The notes beneath the pieces are model-generated. The model saw only the letters and a list, made by a program, of their open reading frames with translations, had not been told where the DNA came from and did no database searches. Below are positions 35,270-45,962 of a stretch of DNA of 46,108 bases, in pieces. The stretch is from Paramarasmius palmivorus (taxonomy: Eukaryota > Basidiomycota > Agaricomycetes > Agaricales > Marasmiaceae). Location of the stretch: contig JAYKXP010000250.1 of NCBI GenBank assembly GCA_037176845.1, positions 1 to 46,108 of the forward strand. The letters run 5' to 3'. How positions within the stretch are numbered: position 1 is the stretch's first letter; every line of letters starts with the position of its first letter. Both the position numbers and the translations under genes were made by a program.

Positions 35270-35655
35270 CGTTGGACGGCCTCATTGTTCGGCCTTCAAC
35301 ATTTACGTAAGTCATATCCCTTCGTTGCATCAAACTCTATCCTGTAACTGTGTGGAAGACGTCTGGGTCGCTCAGTACAAGGTAAGGGCTCGAGTTATCC
35401 CTTTAGTAGACACATAGAGTACTGTAAAAGCAATAAATGAATTTAAACCGCCAAAAATAAGAGTAAAATATCTAAAAATTTTCATGATACTCCACCCAAT
35501 GAAAATGCCAAACTTGCATGCTGAAACACGTTTTTTCGCCAGGTCAATTGTGTCGTACATTCGATATCGTCCAGAGGTCGAATCTGCTACTCAACTGCCT
35601 GCACTTTGAATGCTAGTTGGTAGCAGTACCTCACGAGAAGGCCACGACATGCAAT

Positions 35656-38600
35656 ATGAATGAAAACGCATTGTGCAGAACAGAGTCCACCTCGAGCCCG
35701 AAACAGGTGGAATTAACCACAGAAACACTCTGTTTTCAAAGGGTGCAAACGCCCGAGTACATCGACGACGACAACTACGCCCTGCAACCACCTCCATTCC
35801 GATGCCCTTCAAGAACTTCTGCATCTGCCGAAACTCCCGAGACCGCCGAAACTCCAGAGGCTATTGAAGATTCGCCTTCAGGAAGCCTGCATTCACGCGT
35901 TCAGCTTTCCTCACATGAAGAAACATGCGCAGTATGCCCTTCCCCAAGGGCTTTGTCCCCATTCGAACAGGCCAAAGGAACACCCGATGCCAATTCAGAC
36001 CCCATCCCTTCTCCTTCTCCTTCGCCCCCTGAAATATCTGTAATACCCCTCTATGGCATGGTAAATGGCCGAGTAACCAGCACAGGCCTTTTTCGATACT
36101 CTCTGAATACACTGAGAGGAGATGTCGTTCCCGCGCCAGAATCTAGGCCACATAGCCCACCAGCCGCGGAGAACAATGGGTATCGCGATGGCGAGATGGA
36201 CCTGGATGCTGGGACATCACCGACACATGATGGAGAGGGTGGTACAGTGCTGGCAGACAGCTACGAACAACCATCTGAGCCAGATAGCACGATGAAGAAT
36301 GGACTATCCAATTCCGATCCAGAGACAGAGTCTGACATAGAGGAACCGGCTGAAACGCCAGAGCAAACGCCAGAGCAAACGCCAGAGCAAACGCCAGGGC
36401 ACAGCCCAGGAACCTTCAATGAAGATGTTGATGAATGGAATACAAGGGAACGCGACGATCAAGATCAGGAACCGTCGAATGACGAAGGCATAGACGGTAC
36501 ATCTATAGGTGGAGAACAGCCAATAGAGACAGAGGAACGAACCGCCCAAGTGATGCAGTCAGACATCGAGATGGAGGAAGTAAAACCTCCACAAAAGACC
36601 TCGGCAAAGCGAAAGCGCAGCAGAAGAGACTTGGATGGTGTCCCAAGGTTTCTCGATATCGAGGCAGAAGTTAGCCACGATGAAGAGGACGAAGACGAGG
36701 AGGGAGATCTCGGTACGTTATTGTGATTATATTCTGTTATTCATTCTAACCCTAGGCCTTTCATAGATGATTTTATTGCACGAGATGATGAGGATGAGGA
36801 CGAGGACGCTGGTGCCACTAATTATCACGCTATCACAACCAGTTTGGAGGATGCAGAGACGCTGGAACCCGATACGGACTTTATAGACTTTAGAAAGGAC
36901 AAGTTTAGCATGAAGAACCTCAAATATGCTGTTAGAGTGATGGTAACACTGTATGATAAACAAAGCAGTGTGGCCATCGAGCGCAGAGAGAAAATGCGGC
37001 GAGAGTTAGGACTTAAATCGATCTGGCTTTTATATATTCATGTAAGTTATGCTAACTATACCCTCCACACGAGTCTGATCACTTTTAGCACAACCGCCAG
37101 CGCGATGTCATTAATTGGTGGAAAACCTTTTGCAACACCTTCCGAAACAAGAAACCAGTGAACTGCGATGTGAACATTTACGCACGACGAAGAAAGGACA
37201 ATTTTCTCTACGTGGAAACCCAAAACCCCGGCGTGACGGCGATTGCGTTTCGCATGTGTCGACATGTCGTTCGGGACACAGCTGGACTGAACGGCATCAA
37301 GATGGTGCAAATGGACATTTTCGAAACCCCCTTATCCTTAAAACATCTACAAGAAAACTACGAAAAGACCTCCTTCGAGCATTTGGTTGGTAGCTGGGTA
37401 TCAATCTATACCAGTCCACCTCATGAGCAAAATCCCAAAGCCCGCTACACTACTCCTCCGCCTTCCTCTCCCCCTCCCGACCTAACGGATTCTGCGTGGA
37501 GGATAAGCTCAAACGAGTTAATCACAGACACGCCTTCCGAAGACGAAGATTCAGCCGTCGAAACACACGATGAGGCGTCCCAATGCAAGCCTGTCACTTC
37601 AGGCGAAGGTCGCAAGACCTTAATATCGCCAGAGATAATCAAGCAATGTCACAACCTCAGGCACTATCACGGCGACGCTGCATTAGTCGTATCTTCCGAT
37701 AGCAAAGAGGTCCAGGTCCTTTTGATTCCACGGGTACCAACAAAGGCGATACAGATACACGGAGCTCACCAAGTGAACCTGCACGGTGATATAATACAGT
37801 GCCTATACGACAGCGAGGCATTGTCCCCTGAGTTTCTCTCCACCTGCAAATACGACGTCGAATATGGTCTACGCAAAGAAATACTTTCTACCGAGTTTGT
37901 CAAGCCTCTTCAACGCCCACTTACACCTCGAGAAGGCCTAATGTTCTACTCCTCGGATCATCCTTCCCTCGTAGAACACTTTCCGTGCGTGTCCGGTTGG
38001 GAGTTCCAGGTGGGCGACAGGGTTCAGACTAGGTTGTCAGGCATAGGGGGAGAGGTGATAGCAGTAAAGAGGGACGGATTGTACACTTTGGACGATAACA
38101 ATTCGCGAAGGCACGTCGGCTGGGGTGCTCAAAAGACTTGGAGGATCGGTGAACTGGTTCAACACACGATTCATGGATGGGATGGGTTTGTGGTAGCACA
38201 CGGGGAATTCCATGGCGTCATGCATAATCAAACACTTGTTCACACCAGGGATACTTCAGGGGCTGACAATGACGCTCTGAAAGAATATGTCCAAATCCTA
38301 ACGGAGCCAAACTTTCTCGTTCGCTACACCCCAGAACAACGGAGCGTATATTCTCAATTCAAGCCAGGCCTTCCATGGATGGAAGCTATGGAGTACCAGA
38401 CGAAGTTTCGTAAGGTGGATCCAAAGCACATTCAGCGCGTGCTGGCCGAAAAACATCCAGAACTACTCACTCCGGCACAGATCGATCGAGAAATACGCAA
38501 CACCCGTATTAAGGACATACCTTGGCTGTTCAGAGAAGTCGATATCTTTGCTCCCAAACTCAGAGGTAGAGGGCGGGTAACAGATGTCATGTATGGTCGG

Positions 38601-39660
38601 GAGACAGCTAGCGGTTTGGTTGTTCAAGTGGAATGGACTGCACATGGATCCGCAGGAGCCAGGTTCGATGTGAACTACGACCATGTTCTCGACTTCAAGT
38701 AAGCATTCATATTCATTCTAGGGTTACTATTTACTAATTCGACTCAGAACGAAGATGCCATTACATGTCGTTGACGCTGCTAGTCCACCATTCGTTGTTC
38801 GTGTCGGATACAGTCATCCTCACTTCAAGCCTTCAACATGTTTTGGCGCATCATCATCATCTCGTTACCTCCCCTCTTCTTCGCCCCCTCAGTCTCTGCC
38901 TTCTTCATGGGACCTAAACGTACCCTTCGACGACGACAACGACGAGACACCTGGAGAGTTAATGAGACGCGTCATATATGGTTCAGATCCGAGACATGTG
39001 CAGGAATCAGCCATGGACATCACTGCTAAATGTTCATACCTAGAGCCAGTCGATATTTCTGATGAAGGCATTCACAGCATCCTGGGGCTGCTTCGGGAGC
39101 CTGTCGATATTCGCTGTCGTCGAATCTGGTCCGAGGATGCACACCCAAGCCATCGTTGGCTCTACGATCTTCAGGGAGATGCTGCGAAATTCTCCTTCTG
39201 GGTCAGATTATTTGGCCGAGACGAGGGTTTTCAATACTCATTCAAAGGCCAGGAACGAATCGCTACGTTGGGATATACGCAACTGGGAGACCGGTGTATT
39301 TTCTACAGGCATGAAAGGCATGACCGCATTCTCCCCAATCAAATGAGAATCGAAATTCGAGGCATCACACTACAAGTGAGGAACGCGCTATACGTGCTTA
39401 CGGGTGAGCATGCCGGCAAATGCGTTGTGCGCCTTGCAAATATACCGACCTCAAAGGACACATTGGCCTCGGAAGCCGAGTTCGCATGTTGCCTCGTCGA
39501 TATCAAGACTGGGAATATAGATACGAGTTCACAGTGGGCAATCAAGGCTGGGGATGCATGTAAGATCGAGTTGGACAACCGTGTTTTCGCTCGCATGGAT
39601 AGGCAGGCTCGAGATTACAAGGAGTCTAAAGGAGCACGCAAGAGAAGGAAGGGGGAGTAA
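35656..39660 (+). CDS. Spt5-like NGN/KOW protein B (1284 residues)
   Basis: Four exons (35656-36712, 36767-37041, 37089-38698, 38748-39660) total 3855 nt in frame. The N-terminal ~440 residues are disordered and acidic, with a TPEQ repeat (TPEQTPEQTPEQTP near residue 235) and FLDIEAE...DFIARDDEDEDED. Residues about 445-560 look NGN-like (NFLYVETQNPGVTAIAFRMC). KOW-like segments lie near 750 (FQVGDRVQTRLSGIGGEVIA) and 795 (IGELVQHTIHGWDGFVVAHG). The tail is basic (GARKRRKGE). This is the Spt5 plan, but it is highly divergent and paralogous to the 9143-12318 gene, so it is probably not the housekeeping elongation factor. The ATG at 35656 is the first after an in-frame stop. Confidence 0.68.
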
Positions 39661-39781
39661 TCGAAATATTATATGTATTGCTAGCTTATAGGTTCGTCAA
39701 GTGTATCATCCAAACAACATCCTTTTTAAGTTGTAGATACGTAGCAATTAATATAATACCCTACTGTATTCTTTCACCCAC

Positions 39782-39855
39782 CCCTTGAACGATGTCTAGC
39801 CTCTTCGTGGCTCAAGGGATTAGTAGCCGTTTCAACGGTGAAGCTAATAGACATC
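39782..39855 (+). ncRNA. HDV-like double-pseudoknot RNA motif, copy 1
   Basis: P1 is 39782-39788 (CCCTTGA) with 39812-39818 (TCAAGGG). P2 is 39791-39798 (GATGTCTA) with 39848-39855 (TAGACATC). P3 is AGCC/GGCT around loop TCTTCGT. P4 is 39827-39830 with 39835-39838 (CCGT/ACGG) plus a flanking G-U pair. The joining segment is GCTAA (39843-39847). Helix order 5'P1-5'P2-P3-3'P1-P4-3'P2 is the nested double pseudoknot of delta-type ribozymes. It lies 122 nt after the Spt5-like stop and 173 nt before the RGG gene, same strand. Confidence 0.7.
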
Positions 39856-40028
39856 ACATTCAAATACCCTCGTGTTGGTGAACAACGAGGTTCGTAGCTT
39901 TTTCCAGCGTTGACGTACATACTCGCTAATCAATTCAATCTTAGGTTATAGGGACCGCATCTTTTTTTTTTTCTGCTTGACAGCATTGAAGATTCCGTTT
40001 AAGGACAGCTGTGGAATATATTTAAACG

Positions 40029-40710
40029 ATGTCGGGAACGGGACAGCTTGCACACACACCAATCACACCAATGTCAGACAACGAATCGGGTACGTAGTTC
40101 TCAGACTATGCGTCTACCTATACTCACTATGAAAATAGATGATCCTATCGTTGACACCTCTATTGAGAGCAATGCATCCGTCGAGACCAACACGGCTGAC
40201 GAACCAGCAACATGTTTCCACCCATGGCTATTCAGAGATCGTGATTCGCGCCGAGTTAACCATCCCCTCTTCTCCGATGGTACGGAAGTACTATACCACA
40301 TACACCTAGCTCGAGGTGCTCCACGTGGTCGAGGTCGGGGTCTAGTTTTTGGGGTCGGAGCAGGGGCAGGAGCAGGAGCAGGAGCAGGAGCAGGAAGAGG
40401 AGCGCCGGCGCCACCTCCACCACCACCACCACCACCTCCTCCACCACCTCTACCTGTAGTTGGTCAAACTGCAGGTAGAGGCCATGGTGTTCAGATTTCA
40501 GGTAGAGGTAGAAGTCACGGCAATCAAACTATAGGTGGCAGCCGAGGGAGAGGCCGCAGCGGTCAAGTCACAGGTGGTAATCAAGGTTCAAGTAGTGGTC
40601 ATATTAGTAGTCGTGGTCGAGGGAACGGTAGAGGTAGAGGTAGAGGTCGGAGAAGAGGTCGGGGCAAAGCTGGTCATCGTGGTCGGGGAGGGGGAACAGC
40701 GGTACCATGA
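40029..40710 (+). CDS. RGG/GAR-rich protein (210 residues)
   Basis: Two exons, 40029-40089 and 40139-40710, give 633 nt in frame. A short acidic N-terminus (MSGTGQLAHTPITPMSDNES, then DDPIVDTSIES) is followed by GVGAGAGAGAGAGAG, a run of prolines (about residue 120) and a long C-terminal Arg-Gly region (GRGNGRGRGRGRRRGRGK). RGG boxes of this type commonly bind RNA or are arginine-methylated, and can drive condensate formation; no folded domain is visible. The (GGAGCA)n DNA repeat at about 40362-40397 encodes the Gly-Ala run and will be length-unstable. The gene is flanked on both sides by copies of the double-pseudoknot motif, same strand. Confidence 0.65.
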
Positions 40711-40839
40711 GTAGTAAATAAACTCTGCTACGATAAAGTCTACTACAATACCTTGTCTTTTTCTTGATCTTGTACCCGCATACTGCTTTGTAACCTACAT
40801 TCTCTGATTTATACGCTTGGATTACAATGATCTGCCCAC

Positions 40840-40911
40840 CCCTTGAACATGTCTGGCCTCTCCGTGGCTCAAGGGACTAGTAATCGCCTCGGCGATGAAG
40901 CCAACAGACAT
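40840..40911 (+). ncRNA. HDV-like double-pseudoknot RNA motif, copy 2
   Basis: P1 is 40840-40846 (CCCTTGA) with 40869-40875 (TCAAGGG). P2 is 40849-40855 (ATGTCTG) with 40905-40911 (CAGACAT). P3 is GGCC/GGCT around loop TCTCCGT. P4 is 40883-40887 with 40892-40896 (ATCGC-CTCG-GCGAT). The joining segment is GCCAA (40900-40904). It lies 130 nt after the RGG stop and about 100 nt before the Mei2-like frame. P2 also contains an ATG (40849) that opens a 95 nt frame ending at a GTATGT donor. Confidence 0.7.
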
Positions 40912-41012
40912 ACACGTGACCTCCGATTAGATATCTTGAATCAGTATGTATCACTTTCTCTACTTCTCACAATTTGTTGATCGACTTGCTCGCAGCTGAA
41001 ACAGCAGCGTAA

Positions 41013-43991
41013 ATCTCCACGAAGCTCTTGCCGCCCAGTTCTCCATCTCAACTCATTACAAGAAAACGAAAATTGCACCGACTTCCATCGCATCCCCAAC
41101 GTCCCGATGACAGACCCGACGACTCCAAATCGACAGCCAAAAGGAGGCAGGAGTTCAGTGCCGCGTTCAGCAACGCCGTTCGTCATTCCAACGAGAGGCA
41201 GTTGCGAGAAAACTCTCAACCATCCGAGTCATCGAACGTCGCTAGGCCCTCTGTCAAGGCTCAAAGGGGTGCTCAGCGTCTTGCTGCAGCTGAGCCTCAG
41301 CCTAACACGCCGCTCTTGACTCCACCTCTTACGCCTTCGTCTAGCTTGAGGACGGTTTCAAGTGTCGAGTCATCTCCAGTGGATGCCACTGGTCCCCCCG
41401 GAAAACGTCTCCGTCAATCACTATACTACTACGCTTCCTAAAAACGCCTCGCGACTCCTGCTGGTAAGTACCCGGGTCTGTCCCTCGACCATTGCCATCG
41501 ATATGAACTGATTGCTCACATGCCTTGCACAGATTAAAAATGTATCTATTTCTCCCTCCGACCTCGAGGAAGAGTTCTGTCGTGCTTTCGAAGATTCCTT
41601 TTCTCCTGCCTCGACAACCTCGGTCGATCCTCGTCCTCTCCTTTGCGGGATATTCACCCAACTCATCTCGAAATGTGTCGTCGTCGTCGCTTTGCATGAC
41701 ATTCGATGCCGTGCGCGCAAAGCAATCGTTGTCCAACGCGGTACCCCCTGCTCTTGTAGAGTTCGTTCCAGAGGGCGTACAACTCCTCTGTGATTTTATC
41801 TCCATTGAAGAATTCAAAAAGGTAAGCCACTGATAAATCTGGGGTCATCCGCCTTGTTTCTGACTTGATCCCTGCTCAGGAAATAGGCCTGGTTGTCAAC
41901 TCTCTCGAAGTCGAGGCCTGCTTCTACGTTGCGGCCGCCAGAGTCGATCGTTCATCCAATTCCCCCATGGCTAGACCAGTATTCAGGTTCTTCAGCCGTC
42001 GGGGTGAATTGTTGCGATTTGAACGTGTTTCTGACGATGCCGTCACTGCTGAGGTATTAGTTTTTTTCTTCTTGTTATTACAGAACGCTCATGAATATCT
42101 AGTCTGACGCAGAAGTCTATCGACTCGAGTACTTTGACATCCGCGACTCTGGAGACATGTCAGCTCTGAATGGCATGAGGTATCTCGGAATCAAGCTACA
42201 AATCTTCCCAATCAGGCTAGCATCGCACGATACGACGCCACAGGCTTTCACCGCCGTTCCTGCAGGCCGGGGATCGCACATTCGCAGACGATTCATGTTT
42301 CCGTCTCCGCCGGTAGACGGCACTACCTCAGCAACTACGCCTGGCTCCGCAGAAAGGTCTGACTCTCCTGCCGTGTTTTACAATTCGAGCACACCCGAGG
42401 AGGCGGCTTCTCAGTCTCCGGCCCCAAGCAACGAAGGAGGTGCTTCCAACGCTCCGGATGCTCCTGTTACTCCTGCGGCTGGTCCTGAGGTGGCTCACGC
42501 ACCTCTAGGACCATTGCAGCAGTTTTTCAGTCCTCAGAACCATCCTCAGCCGGATCCTGGCTACACCTTCCCGCCTGCTCCCTTGTATCCTCTCGAGCAC
42601 GTGCCTTTTCCACCTCATCCCATGCCGATGTCGCCACACTATCCTGCCTCGCCTCCACCATTTGCCGGTTCTGGTTCTCAGCCCCTTCAATTCATGGGGT
42701 TGCCAGCCTTTTATGATGCGCAGGCTGTGTATGAATATAACCGGATGTACTATCATCAGCACCAAATAACTCCCAATGGATCCATGTACTCTATCCAACC
42801 ACAGCTAAATTATCAAGGGGTTTATCCGCCACCATCGCCGCCGCAGGTACCGTTCTTCTCCGCGCCTGTTCAACAACACGGTTTCATTGGCCATGGTCCG
42901 CCAACTCCACCGACCGAATACTGGGTACCTGCAGCCCAATTCCAGAACGGCGTCCCATTCGATTATGAGCAGGGTCCAATTGCCGGCGCCGCTGGTCCGT
43001 GTATCGATATCGATCAAGATCCTTACTTTGTAGAACCGCCAGCTCCAGTACAACCTCATTCGCCGCCTACCTCCCTTTCCTCACCTACGACAGACAGGTC
43101 TTCGTCTCCTTCCCAGTCTTCCAAGGTCAATAGTCCTGTCCGTGAGGTACAAAAGGCAATCAACTCGATTTGGTCAAGATTGAGGAAGGCCTCGACACGC
43201 GCACTACTGTCATGATCAAAAATATTCTCAACAAAATGTCGATCAAGGACTTGGAGACGTTCATCAACAACGTTTGTCCTCGCCGGATTGATTTTCTGTA
43301 CCTTCGAATGGATTTCAAGAATGGTTGGTCCTTTTTTATCTCCTTGGGAATAGTTCCTGCTACTGAGGTGTTTTCTTAGGTTGTAATTTCGGATATGCTT
43401 TCGTCAACTTCATAACGGTTCAAGACTTGTTATTCTTCGCCAAAATGAGACTCAACCTCAAGTGGTACGTTGTGTGGCGTTGGAATCGTTCCATCCCCAA
43501 CGTTGACGGCATCTGATCAGGAACATGTTCTCGAGTGAGAAGGTCTTACAAATGAGCTATGCAAACTATCAGTGAGTCTTCCATTTTGTTCTTGCGTTTT
43601 AGGTTACCGATTATTGATCAATGATGGTCCTCTTTGATATAGAGGGAAAGAAGCGCTCATCGAGAAGTTCAAAAACTCGAGCATCATGGATGAACGCGAA
43701 GAATGGCGCCCGAAGATATACTATTCTGAACTTGGTCCCGAGCAAGGTCTCCCCGAGCCGTTCCCTGCGCCGACTCACTACAAGAGGAAGGAAAGGAGTA
43801 GCCACAACCGGGGTGCGCTCTATGGTTCGGGCTCGGTGTCTGTTGGAATTGTAGCCGAGCTGGGACCCGTGTTGCGGCAAGGCCCCCGCCACTCTCCTTA
43901 TCCAAGGAAGAGAGGTGGTGGTGCTGGTAGTCGAGGTCGCGGCGGCCATCATGCTCACAACCCGTCTGTGGGTGAAGGCTTTCAAGCTTGA
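41013..43991 (+). pseudogene. mei2: Mei2-like RNA-binding protein gene with three apparent frameshifts
   Basis: The C-terminal third encodes an intact Mei2-type RRM: GLDTRTTVMIKNILNKMSIK, CPRRIDFLYLRMDFKNG, GCNFGYAFVNFITVQDLLFF, MFSSEKVLQMSYANYQGKEA and DEREEWRPKIYYSELGPEQG. It is spliced from exons ending 43324, 43379-43464, a short exon, and 43642-43991. Upstream pieces match the earlier RRMs (KCVVVVALHDIRCRARKAI; EVYRLEYFDIRDSGDMSALN), joined by exons 41533-41820, 41880-42053 and 42103 onward. Three frame changes are needed: in a C6 run at 41393-41398 (one C too many), near 41715-41735 (one base extra), and near 43156 (one base missing). Mei2 proteins drive meiotic entry in fission yeast by binding RNA. 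No clean start codon was found. Sequence errors in homopolymers are an alternative to pseudogenisation. Confidence 0.75.
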
Positions 43992-45179
43992 TCCATCTTC
44001 AAGCATCCAGTTCAGTCCCTGGTATCATCGTCGCTCAAGTCCTGTTCATCGTTTCTGTGTCAATGCTCTATACAAGATAGTATAACTGACACACTTGCTA
44101 TCCCAACCGTCTACGATACAGCTCTTGCTTTCCTTTAATCGTCTCCTCGTTTCGGTTTTGATTATTCCCCCGGTCTTGACATTACTCACGGCATTACTAT
44201 CTCATTGTTGGTATTGTCGTTTTCGCGTATCCACAACTATCCACGTATGAAGTAAACGAAATGTCCTAGTGGCAACGCTGGACTGAGCTGAAGCCTAAGC
44301 CAAACAAGGACAAACATGTCAGCATGTCCCAAGCGCCGGTTGACTGCTACGCTGCTTTTCCGATTTCGAAATCGATCGAGAACCGGCGTCGTATTTCCTC
44401 CCAAATTCTCCCTCTCCGTGTCTTTCGACACCTTTTCCTCAAATACACGGCCAGTCACCGGACCACGTCACTATCGAGGATGGAACACGTCGAGTTTGGG
44501 TTCGGGAGATGTAGCGCGTTCGGAGTCGAAGAATTCGTTTAGAAGATGCGGCAGTGGTGGTAGATGTGGCGGAGGTTGGCGTACCCGGAGAAATGACCCT
44601 CTTTGCAAGGCGTAGCACCCATTTCGTCGTCTCAATCTCTCTTTTCGCCTATGTTCCTTTCTCCCATCTCCCCTTCATCTCTTTCTTCCATCCCAAACAA
44701 TCCAATCCACGATATCCCGGGCTTTCCGCGTTCATCTTGCAATTAGACGGCTTGTCGTCGACATGAACGGGCTTCATTGTCGAACGCAAGCCAATTGTAC
44801 CGTTTACACATCGAGACTCCCGCACCGTTTTCCCTTGTTATTTGCCCATGGATACCACGTTTACCGTTTACACGCCTTCAATACCTTCCACCCAATCCCC
44901 CTGCTCGTCTTCGCCCTCCAGCCGTACATTTTGCTTTCATCCTTGATTTTCCCGCCGCCGTTCCCAACGTTCACCTCTTCCCGTGCCTCCTTTTACATTT
45001 CTTACCTCTTCTCGCGCCCCCTTCACCTGTTCGTTCATTTTACTCACCTCAGCTTTGCTCTGTTCGTTCTTCTTTCGCCCTAGACGCAAGTTTTCACCCA
45101 CCAACCTCATTCATCTCTTCTTCTTATCCTCAGCACCTATCTCATCATCCTCATTCTCATCGTCGCCTCCCCGTCGTTT
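43992..45179. other. Gene-free stretch, pyrimidine-rich in its second half
   Basis: No gene is supported. From about 44630 to 45170 the plus strand is strongly C/T-rich (many CTTCTC and TTCCC runs) and runs up to the next start codon, typical of promoter or 5' leader DNA in these fungi. Open frames here arise from the low-complexity composition. Confidence 0.45.
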
Positions 45180-45687
45180 ATGGCCCGACTGGACCCCCTC
45201 AAAGTCGCTCTTGCCAAAAAACCGTCTAAGGCCGATAAGGAGGGCTGGATTTACGTCTTGAAGAAGAAGAAATTGGGAGTTAGAAATGCAAGGGCATATT
45301 GGAAGGTCGGGCGTTCGATTAACGTTCCACGACGCGTCAAGCAATGGAACGCACAATGTCGGGGCCACGAATATATTCTCCAGACACAAATGAAAGTCAA
45401 GAATAGTCACAAATTTGGTACGTGTAGCTTTGATTCCTAAACAACTCGTGCTGACGCGAACTAGAAAAATGTCTTCATCTTGCGCTGGTCAACAAACGAT
45501 TCCGCCGTCCTATCTTCCGATGCTCCGGATGTACGCCTTCAGTTTTCGCGTCATTCGTAAAGCTGAATATCCGGTTTCACTAGGCGGCAAGAAACACCGG
45601 GAACTGTTCTTATGCAAGTCTGGTTCAGGGAAGAGTCTGAAGAAGATTCAATCGATTATGGATGGTCTGAAGGAACGGCTGGGATGA
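45180..45687 (+). CDS. T5orf172/MUG113-type GIY-YIG protein, right copy
   Basis: Three exons (45180-45417, 45465-45530, 45584-45687) give a short intact protein of about 135 residues starting MARLDPLKVALAKKPSKADK. It contains GWIYVLKKKK, YWKVGRSINVPRRVKQWNAQ, HKFEKCLHLALV and RCSGCGKKHRELF. These match the T5orf172/MUG113 branch of the GIY-YIG fold, including the conserved arginine after NV and the terminal C-x2-C...H-x-E block. The family includes phage DNA-binding or homing-type nucleases and fission yeast mug113, which has no established function. It ends 420 bp inside the right hAT terminus and points outward, mirroring the 27201 gene. Splice choice is supported by frame and by restoration of the C-x2-C...H motif. 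Confidence 0.72.
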
Positions 45688-45932
45688 AGAGCCGTGAATG
45701 TATCAAATATATCTTGGAATTGTTTTTTTGCGCACATACCGTCAACGTTCTTTTTGATGTCTCGCTCCTTATGTAGTTTTCGAAGTATTCATCGCATAAT
45801 GTATTCGCTATCTACGCTATCTACGTACTCGTAAAGTGTTCTTGTTGTATACATACTAGTTGTCTATCGTACGTTTTTGTTGTATTCAAAGTAGCGCGAT
45901 ATCATTCGTTTCTGCCGTTCTATGCCTCCCTT

Positions 45933-45962
45933 GCGAGTATCTCCCCTTGAGAAAATACTCGC
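45933..45962. repeat. Hairpin GCGAGTAT ... ATACTCGC
   Basis: Perfect 8 bp inverted repeat with a 14 nt loop, just inside the right hAT subterminal region and about 245 bp after the last stop codon. It may be a subterminal structure or a 3' processing signal. Confidence 0.7.

Noticed and set aside
39793..40943. Reading the three pseudoknot motifs as a conserved peptide start (MSGLSVAQGTSN / MSSLFVAQGISS).
   Set aside because: Differences between copies 1 and 2 fall about equally on codon positions 1, 2 and 3, copy 3 lacks the ATG, copy 1 ends in a stop soon after the motif, and the changes in helices are paired. This fits RNA structure better than protein. Copy 2 may still overlap a 5' exon.
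44763..45229. Plus-strand frames rich in Ser/Pro/Phe before the right GIY-YIG gene.
   Set aside because: Low-complexity pyrimidine-rich DNA gives open frames in several phases; no domain or conserved motif, so read as promoter or leader.
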